64,000 nucleotides of DNA from Curvularia sp. ZM96. Its lineage: Eukaryota > Ascomycota > Dothideomycetes > Pleosporales > Pleosporaceae. Location: the NCBI GenBank assembly GCA_022457065.1, contig JAJGBQ010000002.1, forward strand, positions 5,270,001 to 5,334,000, in the 5' to 3' direction. How positions within the stretch are numbered: the first letter of the stretch is position 1; each line of letters starts with the position of its first letter. Below, one piece after another: positions 24,453-34,630 of the stretch. The notes below the pieces were generated by a model, which was given only the letters and a program-made list of their open reading frames with translations, was not told where the DNA came from and did no database searches. Position numbers and translations under genes: made by a program.

Positions 24453-25420
24453 TATCGATCTAGGTAAGAAGAGAAGTTATAGGTTAACTACAATGAGTGT
24501 ACTTAATGAAATCCATCCACCCTTTATACCCGTTGCCTTAGGTCCTGACATCCTATCTATCCCTTAGCCCTGCGCCCTTATTGGAGGTATGCGATGGCAC
24601 GTCCACCCCCAACCTCACTGCCGTCCCACCCTTAGCAGGATGACACATCCTGGCAGGATGGTACATCACGTGATCGTCACCCCACGACGATCGCTACCTT
24701 CTAACGTGGACGGCGGTTGGCCTTCAACTCCTCGTCCCTTCGTCAAAGAGAGAATCATTCCTGTTGATGGTAACGGGTGCGACTTCTGCGGATCGCAGTC
24801 TGGACATTTTTTAGCTATTCGATACTGTCTGATTAGCATTAGCGCGTTATTCTAGGATTTTTTGAAAGGTTTTAACAGACATTGTAGTAAGGTTAACTAG
24901 GCACCTTTTCTTAGTTTTCTTATACTCTATATACTACCTTAAAATAATATATCTGTTATACTAATATATATAAATTACTTAAGTGTAGTCGCATATACTA
25001 GTTTTAAGGCTTAGAATTTTGCGATGTGTATTCTTCTATCTTTAAATCTATATAAAAGCCTAGTATATAAGTACTTAGACTTATTTTTACTACTTACCTA
25101 GAACGATTATGTAGTCTATTAAATTTACTTAATACAAGATCGCCCGCGATGCCTGTTCCTACGTCTTAGAGGATAGCACCTCCTCACACGTATCTTCTAT
25201 TATCTTTTCTACGAAATTAGTACCTATAAGCTATTTCCCGCTACTATCGATCTCTATATAGTTCTAGTCCTAATCTTAACCTATTATAGCTTATACCGCT
25301 ATATATTAAAGGATACGCCTTTCGCTTTATTTATTGTACCTAACATAATAAGCTAGATATTAATACTAGCTTAATAGTTTTAGACTACCTAGTGCTAACG
25401 GCATAGTTTACTAAATTACT
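24453..25420 (+). repeat. Dispersed repeat P, RIP-mutated copy (partner 35741-36853)
   Basis: About 970 bp align with 35741-36853 in the same orientation, from the block GAGTGTACTTAATGAAATCC to the block GACTACCTAGTGC-AACGGCATAG. This copy shows CpA to TpA changes throughout, while the partner keeps CA/TG. It lacks about 140 bp present in the partner at 36500-36645 and has only one unit of the partner's 47-bp tandem duplication. It encodes no recognisable protein. It may be the non-coding part of a large retroelement. Confidence 0.8.
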
Positions 25421-25639
25421 ATACATCTAAGAAAGAACGGTCTATATTATAGTTAATGCGTAGAGATATAGTACATAGGTAGCAAATTAGTTTACATAGT
25501 ATATACAGCCTATATAAGTAGCTAGTTTTATCCTATAATAGAATCTAGCGAAAGGCGCTTACTTCGTATAGAATAAAGAATTACTAAGTATATATGTTTA
25601 GTAGAGCAAAGTAATTATAGATATAGCACGGAATTCTTA

Positions 25640-25871
25640 TCTAAAATAATAATAGTTAGTTATAGGCATCTACTCCCTAACTAACGTCTATCTCTATGTA
25701 GCAGAAAACCTAGAGCTAAGTGCTTAGAGCTGTAGTTCTTAGCCACAGTGCGAGGTGTAGTACGTAGATATCTTAGCACGCTACTATATACTAAGTACTA
25801 CGAATAGCGCATGTCTAGTAGGGCGTATTTTAACGATCTTGTCGTCCACGCAGAGAAACTACTAGGATATA
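25640..25871 (+). repeat. Dispersed repeat R, copy 3, interrupted by a MITE
   Basis: Inverse orientation to copy 2, with RIP mutations. Recognisable blocks are AGCAGAAAACCTAGAGCTAA, GTGCGAGGTGTAGTACG, TCTTAGCACGCTACT and GTCCACGCAGAGAAACTACT. The MITE at 25872 sits in a TA at the point where copy 2 reads GGGATATACTT. Confidence 0.65.
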
Positions 25872-26065
25872 TAGTAATTAGCAATTGCGGCTTCCCTACT
25901 ATAGGTAGTATTCTAAAAGTGTAGTTATTATAAGACTAAAGATAGACTAATTATATTAAATCCTCTACAGCTAACTGCTCGCGCTAAGTTACGTATAGAA
26001 GGTGGGGTTGCTCAAAATCGTTACGTATCTGCGTGTAAGAGTAAAGCCGCAATCGCTAACGACTA
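25872..26065. mobile_element. MITE, 194 bp, copy 2 (RIP-mutated)
   Basis: Same length as copy 1. The ends read ATTAGCAATTGCGGCTTC and GAAGCC/AAAGCCGCAATCGCTAACGAC with TA on both sides (25870-25871 and 26066-26067). Most differences from copy 1 are RIP-type transitions. Confidence 0.8.
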
Positions 26066-26339
26066 TAATAGCGACAATAAGTAACGTAATGTTATTAGTT
26101 ATTTCTTTAAAAGAGTTTTAATTAGTCTCTATATCTTTACTATTTCTATAAGAGAAAAAAAAGATATAGTCGTGGGGTAATGTAGTATCTTATAGCTATA
26201 TTACTTCTAGAAGCGCTAATTAGGAATAATTATAACTATCTCTAAAAAATATAATAATATTATCGCGTTTAAGGTTATGCTAAATATTTATAGCTAGAAC
26301 TTGTTAAATAGATATATTTTAAAGAGTTGTTTTGTTAAA

Positions 26340-26690
26340 CTTACCCTATATAACCTGTTCACAACTATAGGCTTAGTCTACCCTACAATAGTAGTATTAG
26401 TATCTATACGCACGTGTAACGTCATTTCTATGTAAACTTCGCTATTTAAGGTTTTTACCGCGTGCTGCGCTAATTCCTTCAAGGCAAACTTAGTAGTAGC
26501 GGCGCCTTTAAAAACCCCTATCTTATTATCTCGAAGGAACTAGATGTTAATAGCACACCTTACTATTTATAATAACAAAGTATTAAGATCTTCTATAGTA
26601 CATTTATAGCTTAAGTTTTAGATAAAAATACTACAGGCTTCTATAAGTAGAATTCCCCCTTAGATGTTAATAAGCATTCTGTTAGTGCTA
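26340..26690 (-). pseudogene. Unrecognised RIP-killed coding relic
   Basis: A minus-strand frame of over 100 codons is interrupted only by RIP-type stops. Readable parts are EDLNTLLL, IVRCAINI, FLRDNKIGVFKGAATTKFAL and KELAQHAVKTLNSEVYIEMT. The pattern of amphipathic helices looks like a real protein, perhaps of a retroelement, but I cannot name it. Confidence 0.4.
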
Positions 26691-27830
26691 CTTAAGTATA
26701 GCGGTAGGCTTAATATACTATAAGTAGGGTAGACTAGAATAGGAATATATCCTAGTTACTACTGCTATAGTTGCGAATAGGCTTATATCTATAGGTACAT
26801 AGAGTACAGGTAGCTAGACTATACTAGCACATATAGGGCCGAAATTGCGGTAGATGCCGTTTAACCAACACTTAACTAGTTAACTCTTCTAATGTTAATG
26901 CCGTAGCGTCTAGTAGAGTAGCCACCTTCTAGGATCTTAGAAAATATAGTAGAACAGTTACACCGAATTAACTAGTAACCGTCACCCTTATAGCTAGTTT
27001 CCTAGACATGCACTAGCATGCCTTTAGCTAGATAATAGACCTCTAGAATTCGAGTTAATAGTCTGTTATATTATTAAGAGCTAGGAGCACATACTAAACA
27101 CCGCATCCGCATCTTCTCGGTCTCTTATTTAACACTATCTCTGCATCTCCCCTCTTTAGTGACCTTAACTAGAATATACTTTGGCCTAACCTAGTTACTC
27201 CTTAACTACTTTACGAAGATAATCTTTGAACTCTTGCTATCTTGCTAAATATTGTGCGTAGTAGGTCGCGCTAGATATAACAAGTAAAAAGTCCCTATCG
27301 CTTTCTTTCCACGAACCTAAGTAAGATATATTAGTAGGAAGGAATTAGTTAAACTTAGGGTGTTTCTAAAAGAAATAATTATCTAATTTCTAAGAAGATA
27401 ATATAGAAAAGAAGTAAGCCCTAGATAATATAAGAAGCCTAGTAGTAGGGAACAAGATTATATAGAGTAAGGTCTTAAGTTACGGTAGTATTAGCACCGT
27501 ACTTATACCTTCTTCTTTATAGGCTACTTAAAATTATACTCCTATATATACATATTATACCGCGTTAATAGCTAAGGATACTTATCCTTTCGTCTTTAGA
27601 GCTAATCTAGTTAGCATAGACTATAGCGTTAATAGGCTGTCGAAAAAGAAAGCCCACGAGGTCCGCCCGCTTTCTCGAGAGATTAGGGCTAGAGCGGTAC
27701 CTAGAGTAGGTGGCCCAGATCCTACATAGTAGGCGTTAAGTGCTAATAGTTAGGCTGTAAATAGAAGGCTTTATGCCTATTATTAACCTATCTTTAAGAA
27801 TTATACTAGCCTTTTTAAATGCACTGTAGT
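26691..27830. other. AT-rich RIP-affected spacer
   Basis: No gene or element end was recognised. A GC-richer patch at about 27650-27720 (GCCCACGAGGTCCGCCCGCT) stands out but has no matching partner in the window. Confidence 0.45.
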
Positions 27831-27835
27831 CTTAG

Positions 27836-28261
27836 TGTTACGAACCTGCAGGAAGGAGGCACGACGGTTAAGTTAAGGAACATCGACGCCCAGTCAATAG
27901 GGCTATATATAACGCGGGGGTTAGTGTCACGTGACTCCCTCAGACCTCTATACACGAGGAAGAGTCTTGGCAGACTCCTCGTACATAAGCCACAGAGGAA
28001 AGCTCCTCGTACAGCAGCCACCGAGCAATCCTCGGACTCCTCTAACCGAGGGTTACGAGCATCACAAGTATATAGAAATAGGCATTAGGCCCTTATAGCT
28101 CGATATATTTAACTTAAGTTACGAGTATAAGTACCTATAATACAATAGTTACTTGCAGAGACACTGTTTATATCACCCTGTTGCTTCATCCGCGAAAACT
28201 AACCTCAGAGTCTTGACACTAGAAGTCTTATATTACTTCCACTCAAGATCCACTCTTAACA
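27836..28261 (+). mobile_element. Solo LTR, 426 bp, with CTTAG target duplication
   Basis: The left end TGTTACGAACCTGC follows CTTAG (27831-27835). The right end CACTCTTAACA is followed by CTTAG (28262-28266). TG...CA ends with a perfect 5-bp duplication are diagnostic of an LTR left after recombination. It contains several TCCTCGTAC-type short repeats near 27950-28030 and a TATATATAACG box near 27904. CA/TG dinucleotides are kept, so it is little touched by RIP. The open frames over it are not genes. Confidence 0.93.
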
Positions 28262-28315
28262 CTTAGCGAAGCTCTTACCACCTTAAATTTGCTATCTTAA
28301 GTAGACCGCATATTA

Positions 28316-28481
28316 TAGATGCAGCACGGGATCTTTATCCGAAATTATTATAATTAGTTACAAGCATCTGCTCCTTAGCCAACGTCCGTCTCTGTGCAGC
28401 GGAAAACCTAGGGCTGAGTGCTTAGGGCGGCAGTTCCTAGCTACAGTGCGCGGTATGGCACGCAGATATCTCAGCACGCTA
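28316..28481 (+). repeat. Dispersed repeat R, copy 4, broken by a transposon
   Basis: Contains GCACGGGATCTTTATCCGAA, AACGTCCGTCTCTGTGCAGC, GGAAAACCTAGGGCTGAGTG and CGCAGATATCTCAGCACGCT, then ends exactly at the TA where the 28482-30557 transposon begins. The expected continuation of R is not found after 30559, so part of R was lost. Confidence 0.7.
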
Positions 28482-30557
28482 ACTAGCCCCACCACAAAGT
28501 GCGCGCGCGTTACAACCACCTCAACCTCAACGTGTCGTATCTCCACCACCATGGCTAATATTGAGGCTGCGCTTGCAGCTATTGATGCCCTAGGACCTGA
28601 TCAGTCTTTTTCGTATACAGATATTGCAAAAAAATATGGTGTTGTTCGATCTACGCTCACCCGAAGACACCAAGGCCTGTGCGCCTCGCGCGCAGTAGGT
28701 GGCCAAAAACGACAGCTCCTCCACCCACAGCAGGAGCAGGCCCTAATCGCCTATATCAATCGACTAACAGACGGAGGCTTGCCACCTAGTTAGCCAATAA
28801 TACGCAACTTTGCCTCACAGATCGCCAAGAAAGAGGTTGGAGTACACTAGGTTAGTCGCTTTGTTCAGCGCTATCCTAATCAACTTACCTCGAGGTGGGC
28901 AACAGGCCTTGATAACTGTCGCTACAAAGCCAATTCGAGGAGCAAGTATAGCCTCTACTTTAGCCTCCTACGCGATAAAATCGATTAGTATGGTGTTAAG
29001 GCGCGTCATATCTATAATATGGATAAGAAAGGCTTCATGCTAGGTATCGTTAGTCGATTAAGGAGGATATTCAGTAAGGCCTCATATAAAGGTATAAGAG
29101 AGAGGAGTACTGTCTAGGATGGATCACGCGAGTGGATAACGCTGCTGGCCTGTATCTGCGCTGATGGATCTTACCTCGAGCCTGCCTTGATCTATCAGTC
29201 AGCCTCAGGGTCTATACAAGACACCTGGCTGCAGGCCCTTAATCCAGATACACATCAGATCCGAGTGTCCTCATCACCTTCTGGCTGGACGAACAACGAG
29301 ATAGGCTTCGCGTGGCTGCAGCAGGTGTTTGATCGCAGTACAAGGGCAAAGGCACGCTCCTCCTACCAATTACTTATCCTTAACAGCCATAGATCTCACC
29401 TTACAATAGATTTTATTGATTATTATGATTAGAACAAGATCCTCCTCGCAGTCTATCCTCCTCACTTAACCCACACGCTATAGCCTCTCGACGTCAGCAT
29501 GTTCAAGCCTCTCTCAACAGCGTACTCGAACGAGGTTTCTGCCTTTATGGATAGGAGCCAAGGCCTCACCTCAATGAGTAAGAGGGACTTCTTCCCCCTC
29601 TTCTATCGAGCCTGGCAGGCCTCCTTCAAGGAAACAACAATCCTGAACGCCTTCAAGGCTACAGGGATCTCGCCTCTTAACCCAGAAGTAATCCTTCAGC
29701 GCTTCTCTGTTTCTGATCCTACGAGCGATAGCGACTCCTCAGCCCTTAGTGCCTCTGATTGGAGGAAGATAGAGCGTCTGCTGCGTCAGGTAGTCGCTGA
29801 TCAGGGCGATAGGCAGGTCAAAAGGCTCAGCCAGGTCCTTCACTCAAGTTCTGTTCAAAATAGTCTCCTCAAGGAGGAGATAAGGAGACTGAGGGAGGCC
29901 CTGATCAATGAGAGGACGCGCAGAAAACGGGGTAAGCCTCTACCTCTGCAGGAGGCCGAGGATTATCGCGGTGGAGCTGTATTCTGGTCTCCAAGGAAGG
30001 TGAAGGAGGCGCGCGATCGCCTGCGACTCCAGGAGGAGGAGCAGGAGCAGCTACAGCTCCAAAAAGCTGATACGATAAGGCAAAGCGAGGAGACAAAGCA
30101 GGCGAGGGCGATAGAGAAGGAGCAGAGGCGTCAGGCGAGGCTTGCAGTAAGCCTAATGAGGCAGAAGGAGAGGGAGGAGAAGGCTGTTGAAAAGGCCTCG
30201 AGGATCGCGGCTCGCAAGGCTGCAAAACGACTTCAAAAAGCTATTAAAACTACCCAAAGGGGTAAGAGGAGCAGCCTCAAGGCTCCTACAAAGGCTACTC
30301 GAAAAAAGAGGCCTATCGCGAGGCCTCAGGGTGATGAGGAGCCTCAGGGAGGTGCTGCAGGATCACCACCTCCAACCTCGCGTCGCGGCCGTGCGATTAG
30401 AACTCCATCTCGATTTCTATAGCTATATATATATATCAAGGCCTATTGACCTCACCTCTAAAATATATCGCGATAATAACCTTTTGGTGTGGCTCTATAG
30501 CCTCATTTTTCAAGTAGTTTTGGTGAGGCCGCGCGTGCACGAGGTGGTGGGGCTAGT
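28482..30557 (+). mobile_element. pogo-like DNA transposon, 2076 bp, third family
   Basis: The ends are ACTAGCCCCACCAC (28482 on) and GTGGTGGGGCTAGT (to 30557) with TA at 28480-28481 and 30558-30559. It holds one gene, 28551-30422. The body still has many CA/TG dinucleotides, so RIP has been light. It differs from the other two pogo families here in its ends and in having a basic coiled-coil tail rather than a zinc knuckle. Confidence 0.9.
28551..30422 (+). pseudogene. pogo-like transposase with six premature TAG codons
   Basis: From the ATG at 28551 one uninterrupted register runs 624 codons to the TAG before 30423. It is stopped at 28791, 28848, 28986, 29115, 29430 and 29481. All six are TAG at places where Trp or Gln is expected (for example HTL-stop-PLDV for HTLQPLDV). 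The N-terminus has a psq helix-turn-helix (YTDIAKKYGVVRSTLTRRHQ). Catalytic Asp 1 is in NMDKKGF (residue 158). The second position reads LILNSH, with Asn in place of Asp (29382-29384). The third Asp is in PLDVSMFKPL (29490). The last two are separated by 35 residues. The C-terminus is a long Lys/Arg/Glu coiled coil. A missing catalytic Asp plus six stops make it inactive. Confidence 0.92.
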
Positions 30558-30559
30558 TA

Positions 30560-30917
30560 CTAGGCAAGTAATCCTTTGTTGGGATGCTCCTAGTTTGCTC
30601 AGTAAGCATTTTCCAAGTTTCCAGCGTAGACGTAGGTATTGTTAAGCCTCAAAGACTTACTTATCCTTCAAAGCGCTTACAGAATAGGCTGTATCTGGGG
30701 CGGACTAACTGTTCGGTCAACCAGGAGCATGTCATACCGACCTGAATACTCAACACCAATGCGTTGGCCTGTTTTCACCTAATTGGGCATAACGCTGACC
30801 TACCTACAATGCAAATGTTTTAACGTCCGTCCCTATGTGGCGGGACACCCTGCGTGACGGGACGTCACAGACACTCCCCAACATAACACACTCAACAATA
30901 GGTTAGAAGAATATATA
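30560..30917. other. Spacer between two transposons
   Basis: Non-coding, of balanced composition, with a GC-rich inverted-looking patch (GGCGGGACACCCTGCGTGAC) near 30838. It resembles the end of some LTR elements but no duplication supports this. Confidence 0.4.
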
Positions 30918-31476
30918 ACGTACCTCACGGGTTGCCCGCCCACACGGGTTACCCGCCCACTTTTGCCAAGACCCCACCAAAACAGCTACCTTACTCTAAT
31001 GTCGCAACAACAATAACACTTACAGTCTTCTATTAAATGTCAGATACAGCTTGCCCTTTAAGCTCTTAAACAAGACGCGAATCTCTCTAAGCGACGCGCT
31101 GCAGCTATCTTTAACGTCCCTCGTAAGACATTAGGCGATCGACGCGTTAGGCGGACTTCAAAAGCAGATTGCTAGCCTAAGTCAAAGAATTTAACTAGGC
31201 TTGAGGAGGACGTGGTTGTTGAGCATATACTTGAACTTATTACGCGTGGATTTCCTCTAAGACTCGCTAACGTGGCTAGTATGGCCAATTCCTTGCGCGC
31301 TAAGCGCAATTTAGACTAGGTTAGACAAAACTAGCCTAGTACGTTCGTGAAGCGCTAATCTAAGCTTATGACGCGGTTTAATCGCAAGTACGACTATAAG
31401 AGAGCCCTCTACGAGGATCCTAAGGCTATTTAAGCCTAGTTTAACTTAGTAGCTAATATAAAAGCTAAGTATAGTA

Positions 31477-33322
31477 ACGTGGTTCACAAGCGAGTCGCTC
31501 ACCCAAGCGAGTCGCTCACGCCCCACCAGCGCGTCGACTTCGACACTACAACGCGAAATGCCACAACAACGTAATTATCAATCAACTTATCCTGAATCAG
31601 ATCTTCAGCTTGCTCTTTTTGATATTCAATCACAACGTGTTCAAAGCCAAAGACGTGCTGCAGCTATCTATAACGTGCCTCAAAGAACTCTATCTGACCG
31701 ACGCGCTGGAAAGCGCCCCCGACGCGACTGCGTACCGAAGTCGAAGCGCCTTAATAAGCTAGAAGAGGAGGCTATACTTAAGCGTATTCTTGAGGAGTCT
31801 ACAAGAGGATTTGCGCCTACAAAGGCTGACGTTCGAGTAATGGCTGATAAACTGTTGCATGAGCGCGCTAGTAACCCTGTTGGCAAGAATTGGGTTGATA
31901 ACTTTGTTAAGAGGACTCCTGAGCTCCGGACGCGCTGGAGTCGTCCCTATGATCACCAGCGAGCCGCCTGCGAGGACCCAGCGGCTATCCAGCGCTGGTT
32001 CGACTTAGTCCAGGCGACAAAGCAGAAGTGGGGTATTGTGGACGACGATATCTACAACTTTGACGAAACTGGCTTTATGATGGGCAAGATTTTATCACAG
32101 TTAGTTATCACAGGCTCAGAGGGATCAGGCAAAAGAAGCGCGTCCAGCCAGGCAACCGTGAGTGGGTTACTGTGATCCAAGGCGTGGGCGCGTCGGGTCG
32201 CCGGCTACCCCCCTTCGTTATCTTTGCGGGCAAGGTGCTTATCGACGTCTGGTTTGAGAATCTACCTACTGACTGGGTACTTGAAGTCAGTCCTAATGGC
32301 TGGACAAACAATCAGCTTGCGCTTACCTGGTTAGAGCACTTCGATACCCATACGAAGAGCTGCACTATGGGTGGATATCGACTGCTGATTATTGACGGCC
32401 ATGAGAGCCACTGCTCTGTTGATTTTCAAGATCTTTGCAAGGAGAAGAATATTATTCTTCTCTGTATGCCCGCCCACTCGTCTCACCTGTTGCAGCCCCT
32501 TGATGTCGCCTGCTTCTCGCCGTTGAAGCGCAAGTACGGCGACTCGATCTCAGGCTTGGCACGCAACCACACCAGCTATATTACTAAGGATACCTTCCTA
32601 CCAGCCTTTAAGACTGCTTTTGAGCAGTCTATCACAAAGGAGAACATTCAGGCTGGCTTTAGAGGTGCTGGTCTAGTCCCACATGACCCACAGGCTGTGC
32701 TATCAAAGCTTGACGTGGTGGTGCAGACACCAGTACAATCGCCGCGACGGGTAACCGCCTGGGAGGCGCAGACACCACGCAACGCGCGCGAAGTCGAGGC
32801 GCAAAGTACTCTTATTCAACAGAGAGTAAGAAACCGCCCTGGGTCTTCTGCAAGTTCTCTTGATGAAAAGATTGCTCAGTTGAGTAAAGGGGCTCAGCAA
32901 ATAGCACATGAGATGACGCTTATGAGAGAGGAAGTAGCTGCTCTTCGAGAGGCTCTAAATACAGCAAACAAGCGTAAGAGCCGCAAGCGACGATATGTAC
33001 GGACAGACGAGACTCTTACTGTTGGTGAGGTACAGGATTTATTAGCTGAACAGGCGAGTAGCAGTCGTGGTGATGGCGAGAGTGCGTCGAAGAGGGTGCG
33101 AGGAGAGAGGCGCTGCGGGCGTTGCAAGCAGACTGGACACAACGCCCGTACCTGCGTAGTTGAAATCGATAGTGCTAGTGATAGTGATAGATCTAAGGAG
33201 TAAATTGGCTTATTACGATTTTTAATATACTGTGATTAATAGCTGTGATAATGTTGCGAAGTCGACGCGCTGGTGGGGCGTGAGCGACTCGCTTGGGTGA
33301 GCGACTCGCTTGTGAACCACGT
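31477..33322 (+). mobile_element. Young pogo/Fot1-like transposon, 1846 bp, nested
   Basis: Ends are ACGTGGTTCACAAGCG and its inverse GTGAACCACGT, with TA at 31475-31476 and 33323-33324. The subterminal unit AAGCGAGTCGCTCAC is present twice in tandem at each end. It interrupts the older element's transposase between AKYS and NIFNF. CA/TG is preserved, so it arrived after, or escaped, the RIP that ruined its host element. Confidence 0.95.
31558..33203 (+). pseudogene. pogo/Fot1-like transposase, single frameshift
   Basis: Frame 1 starts at ATG 31558 and covers the psq helix-turn-helix (RRAAAIYNVPQRTL), the CENP-B-type region and the first catalytic Asp (YNFDETGF, residue 169). The register is lost at the A-run at 32131-32134, where one A fewer is present than the GKKKR reading of the 19857 copy requires. 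Frame 2 (to 33203) then carries the second Asp (LLIIDGHESH, 32394), the third Asp (LLQPLDVACFSPLK, 32502; 35 residues between them), a coiled coil and the CCHC knuckle CGRCKQTGHNARTC. No premature RIP stops are seen. It is one base from an intact frame of about 549 residues. A sequencing error in the homopolymer is possible. Confidence 0.93.
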
Positions 33323-34630
33323 TATCTAGAATGATAATATATTTAATTTTAATAAGACGGGCTTTATAATAGGCTAGATTGCCTCTGTAGCTATTGTCAC
33401 GGCTTTAGAGAGATATAGACGGCCTAAGACTATCTAGCTAGGTAATAGAGAGTGGGCGACGGTTATCTAGGGCATTAGTGCGACTAGGTGGACGATTCCG
33501 CTCTTTATTATTCTTAAGGCGCGTTACTACCTCTCTAGCTAGTATAAGAACGGCGATATACCCTAGAACTAGGTTATTAGAGTCTCTAAGAATAGCTAGA
33601 CGACTAATAAGCTTAGTCTTGCATAGCTAAAGCACTTTAATAAGTATATAAAGACGAAGAAGATAGGCGCTAACCTTCTACTTATTATTAACGGCTATAA
33701 GAGCTATAACTCGCTAGATTTCTAAAAAATACTACAAAGATAACTCTATTATTACTATTTATATGCCTCCGCACTCGTCTTATCTCTTATAGCCTCTTAA
33801 TATAGGCTGTTTTGCCCCTTTAAAGTAGGCCTACGGACGCTAAGTCGAATCGCTTATGCGCACCTAGATTAGTTACATTACTAAACAAGAGTCTCTTCTT
33901 TACTTTAAGTAGGCTTTTAACGTCTTAATTACTACTAGCAATGTCTAAGAAGACTTTTAAGGCGCTAGATTAGTCCTATTTAACTTAGAACGGGTTATAT
34001 CCGCCCTTAATGTTAAGTTACGCACTCTATTACCTCTACCTACTAATAACTAGCTCTAGGTATCGTAAATCTCTAGTAATACTCTAGAATTAGGGTTATA
34101 ATTAACGCTAGTGAAGCAGAGACTTTAGAGACATATAGATAGTTTACTAATATCTACTGTAGAGACCTTTAAGAAGGTCTTAAAGGGGGTAGCTATTATT
34201 GCGCATAAGTTAGTGTTAGCGTAAAAGGAGATCGCTAAGCTTAAGGTAGTAAATAAGGCCGTAACGCGACGAAAATCGTATAAAAGAAAGCGGCTTTAGA
34301 CAGAGAGGACCTTGATAGTTAAAGATAGGGCGCGCTTATCTACTCTTGAAGACTTTAGAGCGCGTAGTAATAGAAAGAAGTTAAAGAAGTAGAAACGCGC
34401 TAAAGTAGGTAAACTATCTTAAAGACGGTGTGGATGGTATAATAGGACTAGGTATAATATACGAACGTGTAAGTAGGTAGTAGAAGTAGACTAAGAATAA
34501 TATCTTATGTTGTATTACACTATATAGGTCTAAAGTAGGCTGTTTTAGGCCATAATATGGTAGTTTTGGTGGGGTCTTGGCACAAGTGGGCCGGTAACCC
34601 GTGTGGGCGGGCAACCCGTGAGGTACGTTA

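Larger units (their letters stand above)
30918..34628 (+). mobile_element. Older RIP-degraded pogo-like transposon, split by a nested element
   Basis: The ends are ACGTACCTCACGGGTTGCCC (30918 on) and the inverse ending GTGAGGTACGT (to 34628), flanked by TA at 30916-30917 and 34629-34630. Removing the nested element (31477-33322 plus one TA) leaves about 1863 bp. The transposase starts at ATG 31000 (MSQQQ) and shows the psq motif KRRAAAIFNVPRKTLGDRR. Past the insertion it continues with NIFNFNKTGFIIG, where the catalytic Asp is now Asn. The C-terminus has a degraded knuckle. Stops are abundant. The terminal motif is itself a near-duplicate pair (ACGGGTT-CCCGCCCAC twice). Confidence 0.93.

Noticed and set aside
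27815..28088. Overlapping frames of 68 and 89 codons
   Set aside because: They lie within the solo LTR and have no protein features.
29905..30225. Pro/Ser-rich minus frame of 106 codons
   Set aside because: Antisense of the Lys/Arg/Glu coiled-coil tail of the transposase.
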